The notes beneath the pieces were generated by a model. That model searched no databases. It was not told where the DNA came from and saw only the letters and a list, made by a program, of their open reading frames with translations. The position numbers and the translations under genes are program-made. Positions 7,125-14,889 of a stretch of DNA of 26,055 bases are shown here, piece by piece. Each line of letters opens with the position of its first letter. Within the stretch, counting starts at the first letter, position 1. The stretch is from Candidatus Brevibacterium intestinigallinarum (lineage in GTDB: Bacteria > Actinomycetota > Actinomycetes > Actinomycetales > Brevibacteriaceae), in contig DWZY01000384.1 in the NCBI GenBank assembly GCA_019117325.1, positions 1-26,055 on the forward strand, given 5' to 3'.

Positions 7125-7957
7125 AGATCGACGGCCTTCATGAGCTCGGCCAGCTCGTGGGGGCGCAGGGCGCGCAGCTTGCCCGGCCGCTGCTCGGCCA
7201 GCGCGATGGGCCCGAAGTGCGTGCGGACGAGCCGCTCGACGGGCGTGCCCACGGCCTCGAGCAGGCGGCGGACGATCCGGTTGCGGCCCGAGTGCAGCAC
7301 GACCTCGACGAGCGCGCGGCCCGGCGTCGAGTCGATGAGCTTGAACGAGTCGACGTGCGAGATCCCGTCCTCCAGCTCGATGCCGTCTCGCAGGCGCGCG
7401 CCCGCGTCCCGCGGTACCGGCCCGCGCACCTGCGCGAGGTAGGTCTTGGGGATCTCGAAGGACGGATGCGTGAGGCGGTTGCTCAGCTCGCCGTCGTTCG
7501 TCAGCAGCAGCAGCCCCTCCGTGTCGTAGTCGAGGCGGCCCACGTGGAAGAGCCGCTCGGGACGGTCCCGGACGTACTCCGCGATCGTCCGCCGGCCCTC
7601 GGGATCACTCATCGCGGTGACGACCTTGGCGGGCTTGTTGAGTGCGAGGTAGACGCGATCGGGGCTGGTCGTGATGCGCATCGTGTCGACGTGCACGGAC
7701 TGCGTGTCCGGGTTGATCCGGGTGCCCAGCTCGCGGACGACGACGCCGTCGACCTCGACGCGTCCCTCCGTGATGAGGGTCTCGCACGCGCGGCGGGATC
7801 CCAGGCCCGCATCCGCGAGCACCTTCTGCAGGCGCACGCCGTCCTCGCGGTGCACGTCGGAGACGGGGCCGGGCGCCTGGGAGGCGCGGGCAGACCGATC
7901 GCGACGTGACGGACGACGGGAACGATGGCCGGGTGACCGGGGGTCGGAAGTGCTCAT
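7121..7957 (-). CDS. rluB: 23S rRNA pseudouridine synthase, RluB/RsuA family
   Basis: A 278-aa pseudouridine synthase of the RsuA/RluB family. An S4 RNA-binding domain (about 40-85, VRLQKVLADAGLGSRRACE) precedes the catalytic domain with the motif GRLDYDTEGLLLLTNDG (140-156), where D143 is the catalytic Asp. RluB modifies U2605 of 23S rRNA in E. coli; the exact target here is inferred. Residues 1-35 form a basic, Arg-rich tail common in actinobacterial members. The ATG at 7957 overlaps the scpB stop by 4 nt. The scpA-scpB-rluB order is widespread in Gram-positive bacteria, though no functional link is established. Confidence 0.95.
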   Translation of the reverse strand: MSTSDPRSPGHRSRRPSRRDRSARASQAPGPVSDVHREDGVRLQKVLADAGLGSRRACETLITEGRVEVDGVVVRELGTRINPDTQSVHVDTMRITTSPDRVYLALNKPAKVVTAMSDPEGRRTIAEYVRDRPERLFHVGRLDYDTEGLLLLTNDGELSNRLTHPSFEIPKTYLAQVRGPVPRDAGARLRDGIELEDGISHVDSFKLIDSTPGRALVEVVLHSGRNRIVRRLLEAVGTPVERLVRTHFGPIALAEQRPGKLRALRPHELAELMKAVDL

Positions 7958-8559
7958 TGCTCCATTATCCCGAACTCAGGGCCATCTGCCGCACCGACCT
8001 CGCCGATGCGCATCGCGTCCTCGCCCTCCGGCAGGAACGGGGCGATGTCCGGGAGGTCCTCGATCCGCTCGAGACCGGCCGCTTCGAGGAATGCGGGCGT
8101 CGTGACGAACCGCACCCCGCCGGTCGTCTCGTCCGTGCCCGCCTCGACGATGAGGCCGCGCAGCAGGAGCGTGCGGACGACCCCGTCGACGTTGACGCCG
8201 CGGATCGCGGAGATGCGCGCGCGGGTGACCGGCTGGCGGTAGGCGATGACGGCGAGCGTCTCGAGCGCCGCCTGCGACAGGCGTGCCGACTGCCCCGCCG
8301 TGAGGAACGCGGAGACGAGGTCGTGGTGCTCCGGCCGCGAGTAGATCCGCCAGCCGCCGGCCGCCCGCGCCAGCCGGAATCCGCGGACGCGGCCGTCGTG
8401 CTCGCCGTCGTACTCCGCGGCCAGGTGCGCCAGCGCTCCTGCCGCCTCGTCCGGCTCGATCCCGAGGCCGTCGCTCAGCTGCTCGACCGTCACGGGCTGG
8501 TCGATGACCATGAGGATCGCCTCGAGGCCCGCCAGGAGCTCGGGAGTGGGCTCAGTCAT
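7954..8559 (-). CDS. scpB: Segregation and condensation protein B
   Basis: A 201-aa ScpB, the winged-helix KITE subunit that dimerises and clasps ScpA in the SMC-ScpAB condensin complex. The N-terminal winged helix (LLAGLEAILMVIDQPVTVEQLSDGLG) and the second one with LSQAALETLAVIAYRQPVTRARISAIRGVNVDGVVRTLL, the most conserved part of the family, are both present. The ATG at 8559 has GGGAGG six nt upstream and overlaps the scpA stop by 8 nt, so the two partners are made together. The smc gene is not in this window. Confidence 0.96.
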   Translation of the reverse strand: MTEPTPELLAGLEAILMVIDQPVTVEQLSDGLGIEPDEAAGALAHLAAEYDGEHDGRVRGFRLARAAGGWRIYSRPEHHDLVSAFLTAGQSARLSQAALETLAVIAYRQPVTRARISAIRGVNVDGVVRTLLLRGLIVEAGTDETTGGVRFVTTPAFLEAAGLERIEDLPDIAPFLPEGEDAMRIGEVGAADGPEFGIMEQ

Positions 8560-9442
8560 CGTCGTCCTCCCACTCCGAGGCCGGGGCCCGGTCAGCGTCA
8601 GCCGCCGGTGCCTGCGCGGTCGCGTCCTCGTCGCCGGTGAGCGCGACCGTGAGAGCGCCCAGCGGTTCCGGCTGGTCGACGTCGCACAGGCCGGCGGTCA
8701 CCAGCTCGAGGACCGCCAGGAAGCGGGCGACCACGACGAGGCGGGACTCCGCGTCCTCGATGAGGGACGCGAAGTCGACCCGCCGCGCGCCGCGCAGCCG
8801 GGACAGCACGAGCGCGCGCTGCTCCGTCACGGAGACGCGCGCATCGTGCAGGTGGTCGAGCGCGACCGCCGGCGGTGTCCGGTCCCGGGACACGACGGCC
8901 GCGAACACGGCGGCCAGGACGGGTCCGGACGTGCTGAAGTCCAGGGGCGGCAGGAGGCGGACGAAGGCGTCCTCGAGCGGCACTGACCGCGGCACGGCCT
9001 GCCCCGCATCGCTCATGCGCTGGGACAGCACGCGCGAGACCTCCTTGTACGCCCGGTACTGCAGCAGGCGCGCGAAGAGCAGGTCGCGGGCCTCCAGGAG
9101 CTCGAGGTCCAGTTCGTCCTCGACCTCCGCCCCGGGCAGCAGGCGCGCCAGCTTGAGGTCCAGCAGGGTCGCCGCGACGAGCAGGAAGTGGCTGAGCTCA
9201 TCCAGTCCGCGCGTGCCGCGCAGGGTCGCGACGTGGGCGAGGAAGTCGTCCGTCACCTCCGCCAGCGCGATCTCCGTGATGTCGAGCGAGCGGCGGGCGA
9301 TGAGGTCGAGGAGCACGTCGAACGGGCCGGAGAAGTTCTCCAGCTCGACGGTGAACCCGCCCGCGGAGCCGGCCTCGGCCTCGGGACCTGCGGTGACGGC
9401 GGGGGTGTCCGGAGCGTGCTCCGGGGCCTGCGCGATCGTCAG
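8552..9442 (-). CDS. scpA: Segregation and condensation protein A (probable CUG start)
   Basis: ScpA is the kleisin that bridges SMC heads in the condensin-like complex. The conserved N-terminal helix reads FTVELENFSGPFDVLLDLI, then RRSLDITEIALAEVTDDFLAH and the long LDELSHFLLVAATLLDLK helix; the C-terminal winged helix is near the end. No ATG, GTG or TTG lies in frame upstream of this conserved part. The first in-frame GTG (9316) would cut off the SGPFD segment that binds SMC. The best start is CTG at 9442, which overlaps the parA stop (CTGA) just as GTGA and ATGA overlaps join other genes in this run. It gives 296 aa with a 28-residue Ala/Pro/Glu lead. The product is certain, the start is inferred. 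Confidence 0.9.
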   Translation of the reverse strand: MTIAQAPEHAPDTPAVTAGPEAEAGSAGGFTVELENFSGPFDVLLDLIARRSLDITEIALAEVTDDFLAHVATLRGTRGLDELSHFLLVAATLLDLKLARLLPGAEVEDELDLELLEARDLLFARLLQYRAYKEVSRVLSQRMSDAGQAVPRSVPLEDAFVRLLPPLDFSTSGPVLAAVFAAVVSRDRTPPAVALDHLHDARVSVTEQRALVLSRLRGARRVDFASLIEDAESRLVVVARFLAVLELVTAGLCDVDQPEPLGALTVALTGDEDATAQAPAADADRAPASEWEDDDD

Positions 9443-10332
9443 GGCGCGCCCCCGCGAGCGATGAGTTCGCGGGCCAGCCGGCGGTACGAGTCCGCGCCCC
9501 GGTGCGAGGGGGCGAACGTGGTGATGGGCTCCGCCGCGACGGTGGCGTCCGGGAACTTGACCGTCCGGTTGATGACGGTGTCGAAGACGGTCTCGCCGAA
9601 CGCGTCGACGACGCTCGCGATGACCTCGCGGGCGTGGAGGGTGCGGCCGTCGAACATGGTCGCGAGGATGCCGTCGACCGCCAGCGACGGGTTGAGGCGA
9701 TCCTGCACCTTCTCGATCGTCTCCACCAGCAGCGCGACGCCGCGCAGCGCGAAGAACTCCGTCTCCAGCGGGATGATGACGCCGTGCGCGGCGGTGAGCG
9801 CGTTGACCGTCAGGAGGCCCAGCGACGGCTGGCAGTCGACGAGGATGACGTCGTACTCGTCGGACACCTTCGCGAGCGCACGGGCCAGGACCTGCTCGCG
9901 GGCGACCTCGCCCACCAGCTGGATCTCTGCCGCGGACAGGTCGATGTTCGCGGGCATGACGTCGATGTCTTCGACCGCGGTGCGGTGGATGACCTCATGC
10001 GGGTCGAGGCGCGCGTTCATGAGCACGTTGTAGACGGACTGGTCCAGGGCGTTCGGGTTGATCCCCAGCCCCACGGACAGGGCGCCCTGGGGGTCGAAGT
10101 CGACCAGCAGCACGCGGCGGCCGTACCCGGCGAGCGCCGCACCCAGATTGATCGACGACGTCGTCTTGCCGACGCCGCCCTTCTGATTCACCATCGCGAT
10201 GATGCGTGCGGGCCCGTGACCGTCGAGCGGCGCAGGCTCCGGGAACTCCCGGACCGGGCGACCGGTGGGGCCCAGTGCTGCGTCGGACTCGATGTCGAGC
10301 CGCTGCTGCGAGTCTGCCACGTGCTTCCTCAT
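9439..10332 (-). CDS. ParA-like (Soj/MinD family) ATPase
   Basis: A 297-aa Walker-type ATPase of the ParA family. The deviant Walker A motif KGGVGKTT is at 51-58, followed by LLVDFDPQGALSVGLG and VILVDCQPSLGLLTVNAL, both typical of chromosomal or orphan ParA proteins. There is no parB next to it. This orphan ParA beside scpAB is conserved in actinobacteria, which suggests a link to chromosome organisation, but its role is not shown by sequence. Start choice is open: the ATG at 10332 directly follows GAGGAG with no spacer, while the GTG at 10320 has AGGAAG at a good distance, so the true protein may be 293 aa. It follows xerD by about 22-34 nt. Confidence 0.9.
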   Translation of the reverse strand: MRKHVADSQQRLDIESDAALGPTGRPVREFPEPAPLDGHGPARIIAMVNQKGGVGKTTSSINLGAALAGYGRRVLLVDFDPQGALSVGLGINPNALDQSVYNVLMNARLDPHEVIHRTAVEDIDVMPANIDLSAAEIQLVGEVAREQVLARALAKVSDEYDVILVDCQPSLGLLTVNALTAAHGVIIPLETEFFALRGVALLVETIEKVQDRLNPSLAVDGILATMFDGRTLHAREVIASVVDAFGETVFDTVINRTVKFPDATVAAEPITTFAPSHRGADSYRRLARELIARGGAP

Positions 10333-10354
10333 CTCCTCGTTGCTGCGGTCCGTC

Positions 10355-11302
10355 TCAGCCTATCGCGCGGGGATGGGTCGAGGCGTACACCTCGCGGAGC
10401 GACTGGAGGGTGACTCGGGTGTAGATCTGCGTCGTCACGACCGACGAGTGCCCCAGCAGCTCCTGGACGACCCGGATGTCCGCCCCGCCCTCCAGCAGGT
10501 GGGTGGCGAAACTGTGCCGGAGGGTGTGGGGCGTGACCCCGTCGACCCCCGCCAGCTCGGCCGCGCGCCTCACGATCGCCCAGGCCGACTGGCGGCTGAG
10601 GCGCCCGCCGCGCTGGTTGAGCAGGACGGCGCCGGCGCGGTCCGTGCCCGTGCTGCGCGCGGCGAAGGCGGGGCGCGCGCGGGTCAGCCAGGCCTCGAGC
10701 GCGGCGCGCGCGTGGGATCCCACCGGCACCAGTCGCTCCTTCGATCCCTTCCCGTAGAGCCGCACGGTCCCGTGGGTGAGGTCGAGGTCATCGAGGTCGA
10801 GGCCCACCGCCTCGCTGATGCGGGCGCCGGTCGCGTAGAGCAGCTCGAGCAGGGCCGCTGCCCGCAGCTGGACCGGCTCCTCGCCCGAGGCCGTCGCCAG
10901 CAGCGCTTCGACCTGCGCCACGGACAGCCCGCTGGGCAGGCGCTCCGCCTGCCGCGGCGGCGGCAGTGCGGCGGCGGGGTCACGGGTCGTGACACCTTCG
11001 CCCAGCAGGTGGTCGTGCAGGCGCCGGACCGCCACGACGATGCGGGCGCGCGAGGCCGGAGCCAGTCCGTCCTCCTCGAGCCGCGCGCGGAACGCGAGGA
11101 GGTCCGTCTCCGTCACCTCGTCGAGGCCGCTCGTCTCCCGCTCCGCCAGCCACGCGAGGTAGCGGCCCAGGTCGCGCGCGTAGGCGTCGACGGTGTTCCG
11201 CGACAGTCCCCGCTCCAGCTCGATGTGCGTGAGGTAGTCCTCGACGGGTCCGCGCAGGGAGGGTGCGACGTCGGGCAGCAGGTCCGACCCGTGGCGGGCC
11301 AC
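10355..11302 (-). CDS. xerD: Site-specific tyrosine recombinase XerD
   Basis: A 315-aa tyrosine recombinase that, with XerC, resolves chromosome dimers at dif. The SAM-like N-terminal domain (VEDYLTHIELERGLSRNTVDAYARDL) precedes the catalytic domain. The full active site is visible: R161 (TGARISE), K185 (GKGSKER), H259 and R262 (HTLRH), H285 (LLGHSS) and nucleophile Y294 (TQIYTRV), each about 13-15 residues after its E. coli XerD counterpart. The GTG at 11302 starts one base after the NUDIX stop (TGACGTG) and puts the N-terminus where XerD proteins usually begin. It is a housekeeping Xer, not a phage or integron integrase: it sits in a conserved core block with no att-like repeats around it. 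Confidence 0.95.
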   Translation of the reverse strand: MARHGSDLLPDVAPSLRGPVEDYLTHIELERGLSRNTVDAYARDLGRYLAWLAERETSGLDEVTETDLLAFRARLEEDGLAPASRARIVVAVRRLHDHLLGEGVTTRDPAAALPPPRQAERLPSGLSVAQVEALLATASGEEPVQLRAAALLELLYATGARISEAVGLDLDDLDLTHGTVRLYGKGSKERLVPVGSHARAALEAWLTRARPAFAARSTGTDRAGAVLLNQRGGRLSRQSAWAIVRRAAELAGVDGVTPHTLRHSFATHLLEGGADIRVVQELLGHSSVVTTQIYTRVTLQSLREVYASTHPRAIG

Positions 11303-11303
11303 G

Positions 11304-11966
11304 TCAGGTCCGGTACGGGGCGGGGACGGCCGGCCACGGGTCGTCGGACGGACGCAGCCCGGTGAAGCCCCGCCTGCGGGCATGGTCCGCATGCAGGATC
11401 GCGAGCTGTGCGGCCGCGTTGCGGACGCTCCCGGCCAGGACTGCTTCAACGGCCTCGTCCAGCGGCACCCAGCGGGGAACGATCCCGCTCTCCTCGCCCT
11501 CCCGCGCGGTGCGCTGGGCCTCCGGCAGTGCGCTGATCCCGCGCGCCAGGTAGATCCGGATGAGCTCCGACGATCCGCCGGGGGTGGGGGCGAGGTCCGC
11601 GAGCGTCCACCAGTCGCGCGCCTGCAGGTCCGCCTCCTCCCCCAGTTCGCGCGCGGCCGTGCGCCACGGGGCCTCGCCCGCGACGTCCCGCAGCCCGGCG
11701 GGCACCTCCCAGTCACGGGTCGCGATCGGATGGCGGTACTGCTGGATGAGCAGGATCCGGTCGTCGTCATCCAGGGCGGCGATCCCGACCGCCCCGCTGT
11801 GGCTCAGCACATCGCGGGTGAGCGGCTGCGGCGATTCCGGCAGGACGAACGTCTCGCGGACGATGTCCCACACCGCGCCCGCGTATGCGAGCTCCCGGTC
11901 CGTCACCTCGACCCCGATCGGCTCATCCGCGAGCGGGGCGTCCCCGGCGGGCACGTGCTCAGGCAT
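11304..11966 (-). CDS. NUDIX hydrolase, ADP-ribose pyrophosphatase type
   Basis: A 220-aa NUDIX hydrolase related to ADP-ribose pyrophosphatases. The segment WEVPAGLRDVAGEAPWRTAARELGEEADL holds the NUDIX box, with the metal-binding glutamates of REL-x-EE intact. There is one extra residue between the first Gly and Glu (G-x6-E), as I recall from mycobacterial relatives, and Asp replaces the usual Gly after EE-x. The upstream strand IQQYRHP and the downstream APTPGGSSELIRIYLARG fit ADP-ribose pyrophosphatases. ADP-ribose is the likely substrate but is not proven. The ATG at 11966 is preferred because TGGAG lies 7 nt upstream; an ATG at 11972 is also in frame. It overlaps the end of pyrG by 8 nt. 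Confidence 0.88.
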   Translation of the reverse strand: MPEHVPAGDAPLADEPIGVEVTDRELAYAGAVWDIVRETFVLPESPQPLTRDVLSHSGAVGIAALDDDDRILLIQQYRHPIATRDWEVPAGLRDVAGEAPWRTAARELGEEADLQARDWWTLADLAPTPGGSSELIRIYLARGISALPEAQRTAREGEESGIVPRWVPLDEAVEAVLAGSVRNAAAQLAILHADHARRRGFTGLRPSDDPWPAVPAPYRT

Positions 11967-13626
11967 CCGCATGCTCCAGTGCCGCGCCCACGAGTCCGGC
12001 GAAGAGCGGATGCGGGTGCAGGGGCCTGCTGCGCAGCTCCGGGTGCGCCTGCGTCGCGACGTAGAAGGGGTGGACCTCCGCGGGCAGCTCGACGAACTCG
12101 ACGAGCCCTCCGTCCGGCGACGTGCCGGACACCCGCAGCCCCGCCTCCTCGAGACGCTGCCGGTAGGCGCCGTTCACCTCGTAGCGATGGCGGTGGCGCT
12201 CGGTGATCTCCTGCGTCCCGTACAGGCCCACGACGACCGAGTCCTGCGCGAGCACGGCCGGCCAGCTGCCCAGGCGCATGGTGCCGCCCAGGTCGCCGTG
12301 GGCGTCCAGCAGCTCCTGCTGCTCGCTCAGCGCGGCGATGACCGGGTCCTTCGTCTGCGGCTCGAACTCCGTCGACGAGGCCTCCGTCAGTCCCAGCACG
12401 CTGCGGGCGTACTCGATGACCATGCACTGCAGCCCCAGGCAGAGGCCCAGCACCGGCAGCCCCGTCGTGCGCGCATGCGACAGCGCGCCCAGCTTGCCCT
12501 CGATGCCGCGGATGCCGAAGCCGCCGGGCACGCAGATCGCATCGACACCGGCCAGCTGCGCGGCCGCGCCCTCCGGGGTCTCGCAGGCGTCGGACGGGAT
12601 CCACCGGACCTCGACCCGCGCGTCGTGGGCGATGCCGCCGTGCCGCAGCGCCTCCGTGACGGACAGGTACGCGTCCGGCAGATCGATGTACTTGCCCACG
12701 AGCCCCACCGTGACAGTGCGCGACGGGTGGTGGACGCGTGTGAGCAGCGTGTCCCAGTCCGACCAGTCGACGTCGTGGAACGGGAGGTCGAGCCGGCGGA
12801 TCGCGTACACGTCCAGGCCGCCGTCGTGGAGCACGCGGGGGATGTCGTAGATGCTGGGCGCGTCGATGCAGGGCACGACCGCCTCCTCATCGACGTCGCA
12901 GGCGGCCGCGATCTTCCGGCAGATAGACTCCGGCAGCGGACGGTCCGCGCGCAGGACCAGCGCGTCGGGCGTGATGCCGATCGAGCGCAGCTGGGCGACG
13001 GAGTGCTGCGTGGGCTTCGTCTTGAGCTCGCCGCTGGGTGCCAGGTACGGGACCAGCGAGACGTGGATGAAGAGGACGCTGTCGCGCCCCAGGTCGTGAC
13101 GGACCTGCCGCGCCGCCTCGAGGAACGGCAGCGACTCGATGTCGCCCACGGTGCCGCCGATCTCCGTGATGATGACGTCTGGGCGCTCGCCGTCGGGACG
13201 CTCCGCCTGCGCGCGCATGCGCGTCTTGATCTCGTCCGTGATGTGCGGGATCACCTGGACCGTGTCGCCCAGGTACTCGCCCCGGCGCTCCTTCGCGATG
13301 ACGGTCGAGTAGATCTGGCCGGTCGTCACGTTCGCACCGGCGTCCAGGTCCGTGTCGAGGAACCGTTCGTAGTGGCCGATGTCGAGGTCCGTCTCCGCAC
13401 CGTCGTCGGTGATGAAGACCTCACCGTGCTGGAACGGGTTCATGGTCCCCGGATCCACATTCAGGTAGGGGTCCAGCTTCTGCATCGCGACGCTCAGTCC
13501 CCGCCTGCGGAGCAGGTGGCCCAGGCTGGATGCGGTGAGCCCCTTCCCCAGCGACGAGGCGACGCCGCCGGTCACGAAGACCTGTCGGGTGGGCTGCTGT
13601 CCGTGTGCACTCGTTCGTTTCACCAC
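11959..13626 (-). CDS. pyrG: CTP synthase
   Basis: A 555-aa CTP synthase, which aminates UTP to CTP using ATP and glutamine. The synthetase domain begins TRQVFVTGGVASSLGKGLTA (13-32) with the P-loop, then KLDPYLNVDPGTMNPFQHGEVF and the ITEIGGTVGDIES stretch. The class I glutamine amidotransferase domain carries PGGFG (367-371) for the oxyanion hole, nucleophile C396 in GLCLGLQ, and HPELRSRP with the catalytic His near the C-terminus. Two consecutive GTG codons (13626 and 13623) can serve as start; GGAG lies 4 or 7 nt upstream. No G-run leader like that used for pyrG attenuation in Bacillus is seen. The gene is the conserved boundary after the envelope block. Confidence 0.97.
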   Translation of the reverse strand: MVKRTSAHGQQPTRQVFVTGGVASSLGKGLTASSLGHLLRRRGLSVAMQKLDPYLNVDPGTMNPFQHGEVFITDDGAETDLDIGHYERFLDTDLDAGANVTTGQIYSTVIAKERRGEYLGDTVQVIPHITDEIKTRMRAQAERPDGERPDVIITEIGGTVGDIESLPFLEAARQVRHDLGRDSVLFIHVSLVPYLAPSGELKTKPTQHSVAQLRSIGITPDALVLRADRPLPESICRKIAAACDVDEEAVVPCIDAPSIYDIPRVLHDGGLDVYAIRRLDLPFHDVDWSDWDTLLTRVHHPSRTVTVGLVGKYIDLPDAYLSVTEALRHGGIAHDARVEVRWIPSDACETPEGAAAQLAGVDAICVPGGFGIRGIEGKLGALSHARTTGLPVLGLCLGLQCMVIEYARSVLGLTEASSTEFEPQTKDPVIAALSEQQELLDAHGDLGGTMRLGSWPAVLAQDSVVVGLYGTQEITERHRHRYEVNGAYRQRLEEAGLRVSGTSPDGGLVEFVELPAEVHPFYVATQAHPELRSRPLHPHPLFAGLVGAALEHADA

Positions 13627-13633
13627 GGATCTC

Positions 13634-13639
13634 CATCCT
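13634..13639 (-). promoter_or_regulatory. Possible -10 box just ahead of pyrG
   Basis: TAGGAT on the minus strand, followed by GG as at yciO, ends 8 nt before the first pyrG GTG. It fits TANNNT and would give a leaderless or nearly leaderless pyrG mRNA. The 84-nt spacer before pyrG would be a natural place for a new transcription start; no -35 box is seen. Confidence 0.35.
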
Positions 13640-13710
13640 ACCAGTGCGCGGCCCCCGGACGGGAGTGCGCGGGCGCCGCCCGCCGTCAGGACGCGAGCGG
13701 CGCCGGGCGA

Positions 13711-14844
13711 TCAGCGGCGGTGCTCGAGCGCCTCCGCGTAGACATCCAGCAGGTCCTCGGCGATGAGGGTGGCGGGGTCCGCATCGTCGACGCGGCGGCG
13801 CACCGCGAACGCGGCCTCGGTCCGCTGGACCGGGGAGTCCACGAGGGCAGCGATCGCGTGCTGGAGGCCCGCCGTGTCCGCCACGTCGATGCGGGGCGCG
13901 GCATCGCCCCAGGGGCGGGCGGTGCGCTCGGTGCCCAGCACGATCGTCGCACGTCCCAGCTGCATGATCCCCTCGGCATCGATCCCCGTCATGTCCTTCG
14001 TCGCGATGACGACGTCCGCGGCGGCGAGCACGTCCGTCACCGCGCCCTCGTCGGCCAGCACGATCGGGTGGCGACGGGTGAAGCTGGTCTCGACCGTGCT
14101 GCGCTCGCGTCCCGTGCCCGTGAGCGCGAGGACGATCCGGCGGTCGGGCCGGTGGTCGAACATCGTCATGCCCGTCTCGAGGAGGGTCGTGAGCTCGTCG
14201 CCGTCGACCAGTCGCTGCGGCGAGGCCACGAGGAACGCGCCGGCGGGGACGTCGAGGTTCTCGCGGGTCCGGGCCCGACCGACGACCGGGGACAGCCGGC
14301 GGGAGACATCCGCGGTGTGCAGCCGGGCGCGCTCCGCGACCGGGACGGTCTCCGCGAAGTGGTCTGCGATCGGCTCCGTCGTGCCCAGGACGACTGCGGC
14401 CGTGCGTCCCACGATCTTCGCGGATGCGCCGTCGACCACGCTGGAGGCCCGGAAGCGCCCCACCGTCGCGACGAGGGCCGGGCGCAGCCGCGCCGGCAGC
14501 CCGGTCATGCCCGCGCCCGCGAGTGCCGCGGCGTGGAGGCCGTGCGCGTGCACGACGTCGACGTGCCGGTAGTGCTGGTGCAGCGTGAGGCTCGTGTCCG
14601 CGTCGGACAGCTGGACGTGGTCGCGCGCGGGGATCGCGATGATCGCCAGGCGGGGCGAGGCCGGCAGATCGAGGTCGCGCACGATCGAGCGGCGCGCGGC
14701 CACAGCCACGTGAAGGCCCGCGGCCAGGTGCCCGCGGATCGCGTCCGCGGCGACCTCCCCGACGGGCCCGCGCAGCGTCGTGACGACGTGGAGGATGCGG
14801 GTGTCGGACGACAGTCCGCCCTGGGGTGCCTGATCATCGAGCAT
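13711..14844 (-). CDS. GT-B fold glycosyltransferase-like protein with degraded motifs
   Basis: A 377-aa protein with the overall plan of a GT4-type glycosyltransferase: an N-terminal Rossmann domain (ILHVVTTLRGPVGEVAADAIRGHL), VDVVHAHGLHAAAL around 95-107, and a second Rossmann domain from about 200. The donor-site motifs are not intact. The usual G-R-L-x3-K is RLVDGDELTTLL with D216 where Lys is expected, and in the EX7E position only the second Glu remains (E291), with K283 in place of the first. It may therefore have lost catalysis, use another donor, or act as a partner of the neighbouring glycosyltransferase. ATG at 14844 has GGAAGGAA 6 nt upstream, a strong site. No transmembrane segment is seen, so it is cytoplasmic or peripheral. 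Confidence 0.75.
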   Translation of the reverse strand: MLDDQAPQGGLSSDTRILHVVTTLRGPVGEVAADAIRGHLAAGLHVAVAARRSIVRDLDLPASPRLAIIAIPARDHVQLSDADTSLTLHQHYRHVDVVHAHGLHAAALAGAGMTGLPARLRPALVATVGRFRASSVVDGASAKIVGRTAAVVLGTTEPIADHFAETVPVAERARLHTADVSRRLSPVVGRARTRENLDVPAGAFLVASPQRLVDGDELTTLLETGMTMFDHRPDRRIVLALTGTGRERSTVETSFTRRHPIVLADEGAVTDVLAAADVVIATKDMTGIDAEGIMQLGRATIVLGTERTARPWGDAAPRIDVADTAGLQHAIAALVDSPVQRTEAAFAVRRRVDDADPATLIAEDLLDVYAEALEHRR

Positions 14845-14889
14845 GTGCGTTTCCTTCCGGTGTGGCGACGGCGCTCCGCCTCGACCAGC

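Noticed and set aside
10355..11302. xerD as sign of a mobile element or integron
   Set aside because: It has the housekeeping XerD pattern, sits in a conserved core block between nudix and parA-like genes, and has no tRNA, att repeat or cargo nearby.
13669..13683. 6-bp stem (GCGGGC / GCCCGC, 3-nt loop) before pyrG as a terminator
   Set aside because: Very short, no U-tract, and such stems are expected often by chance in DNA this GC-rich.
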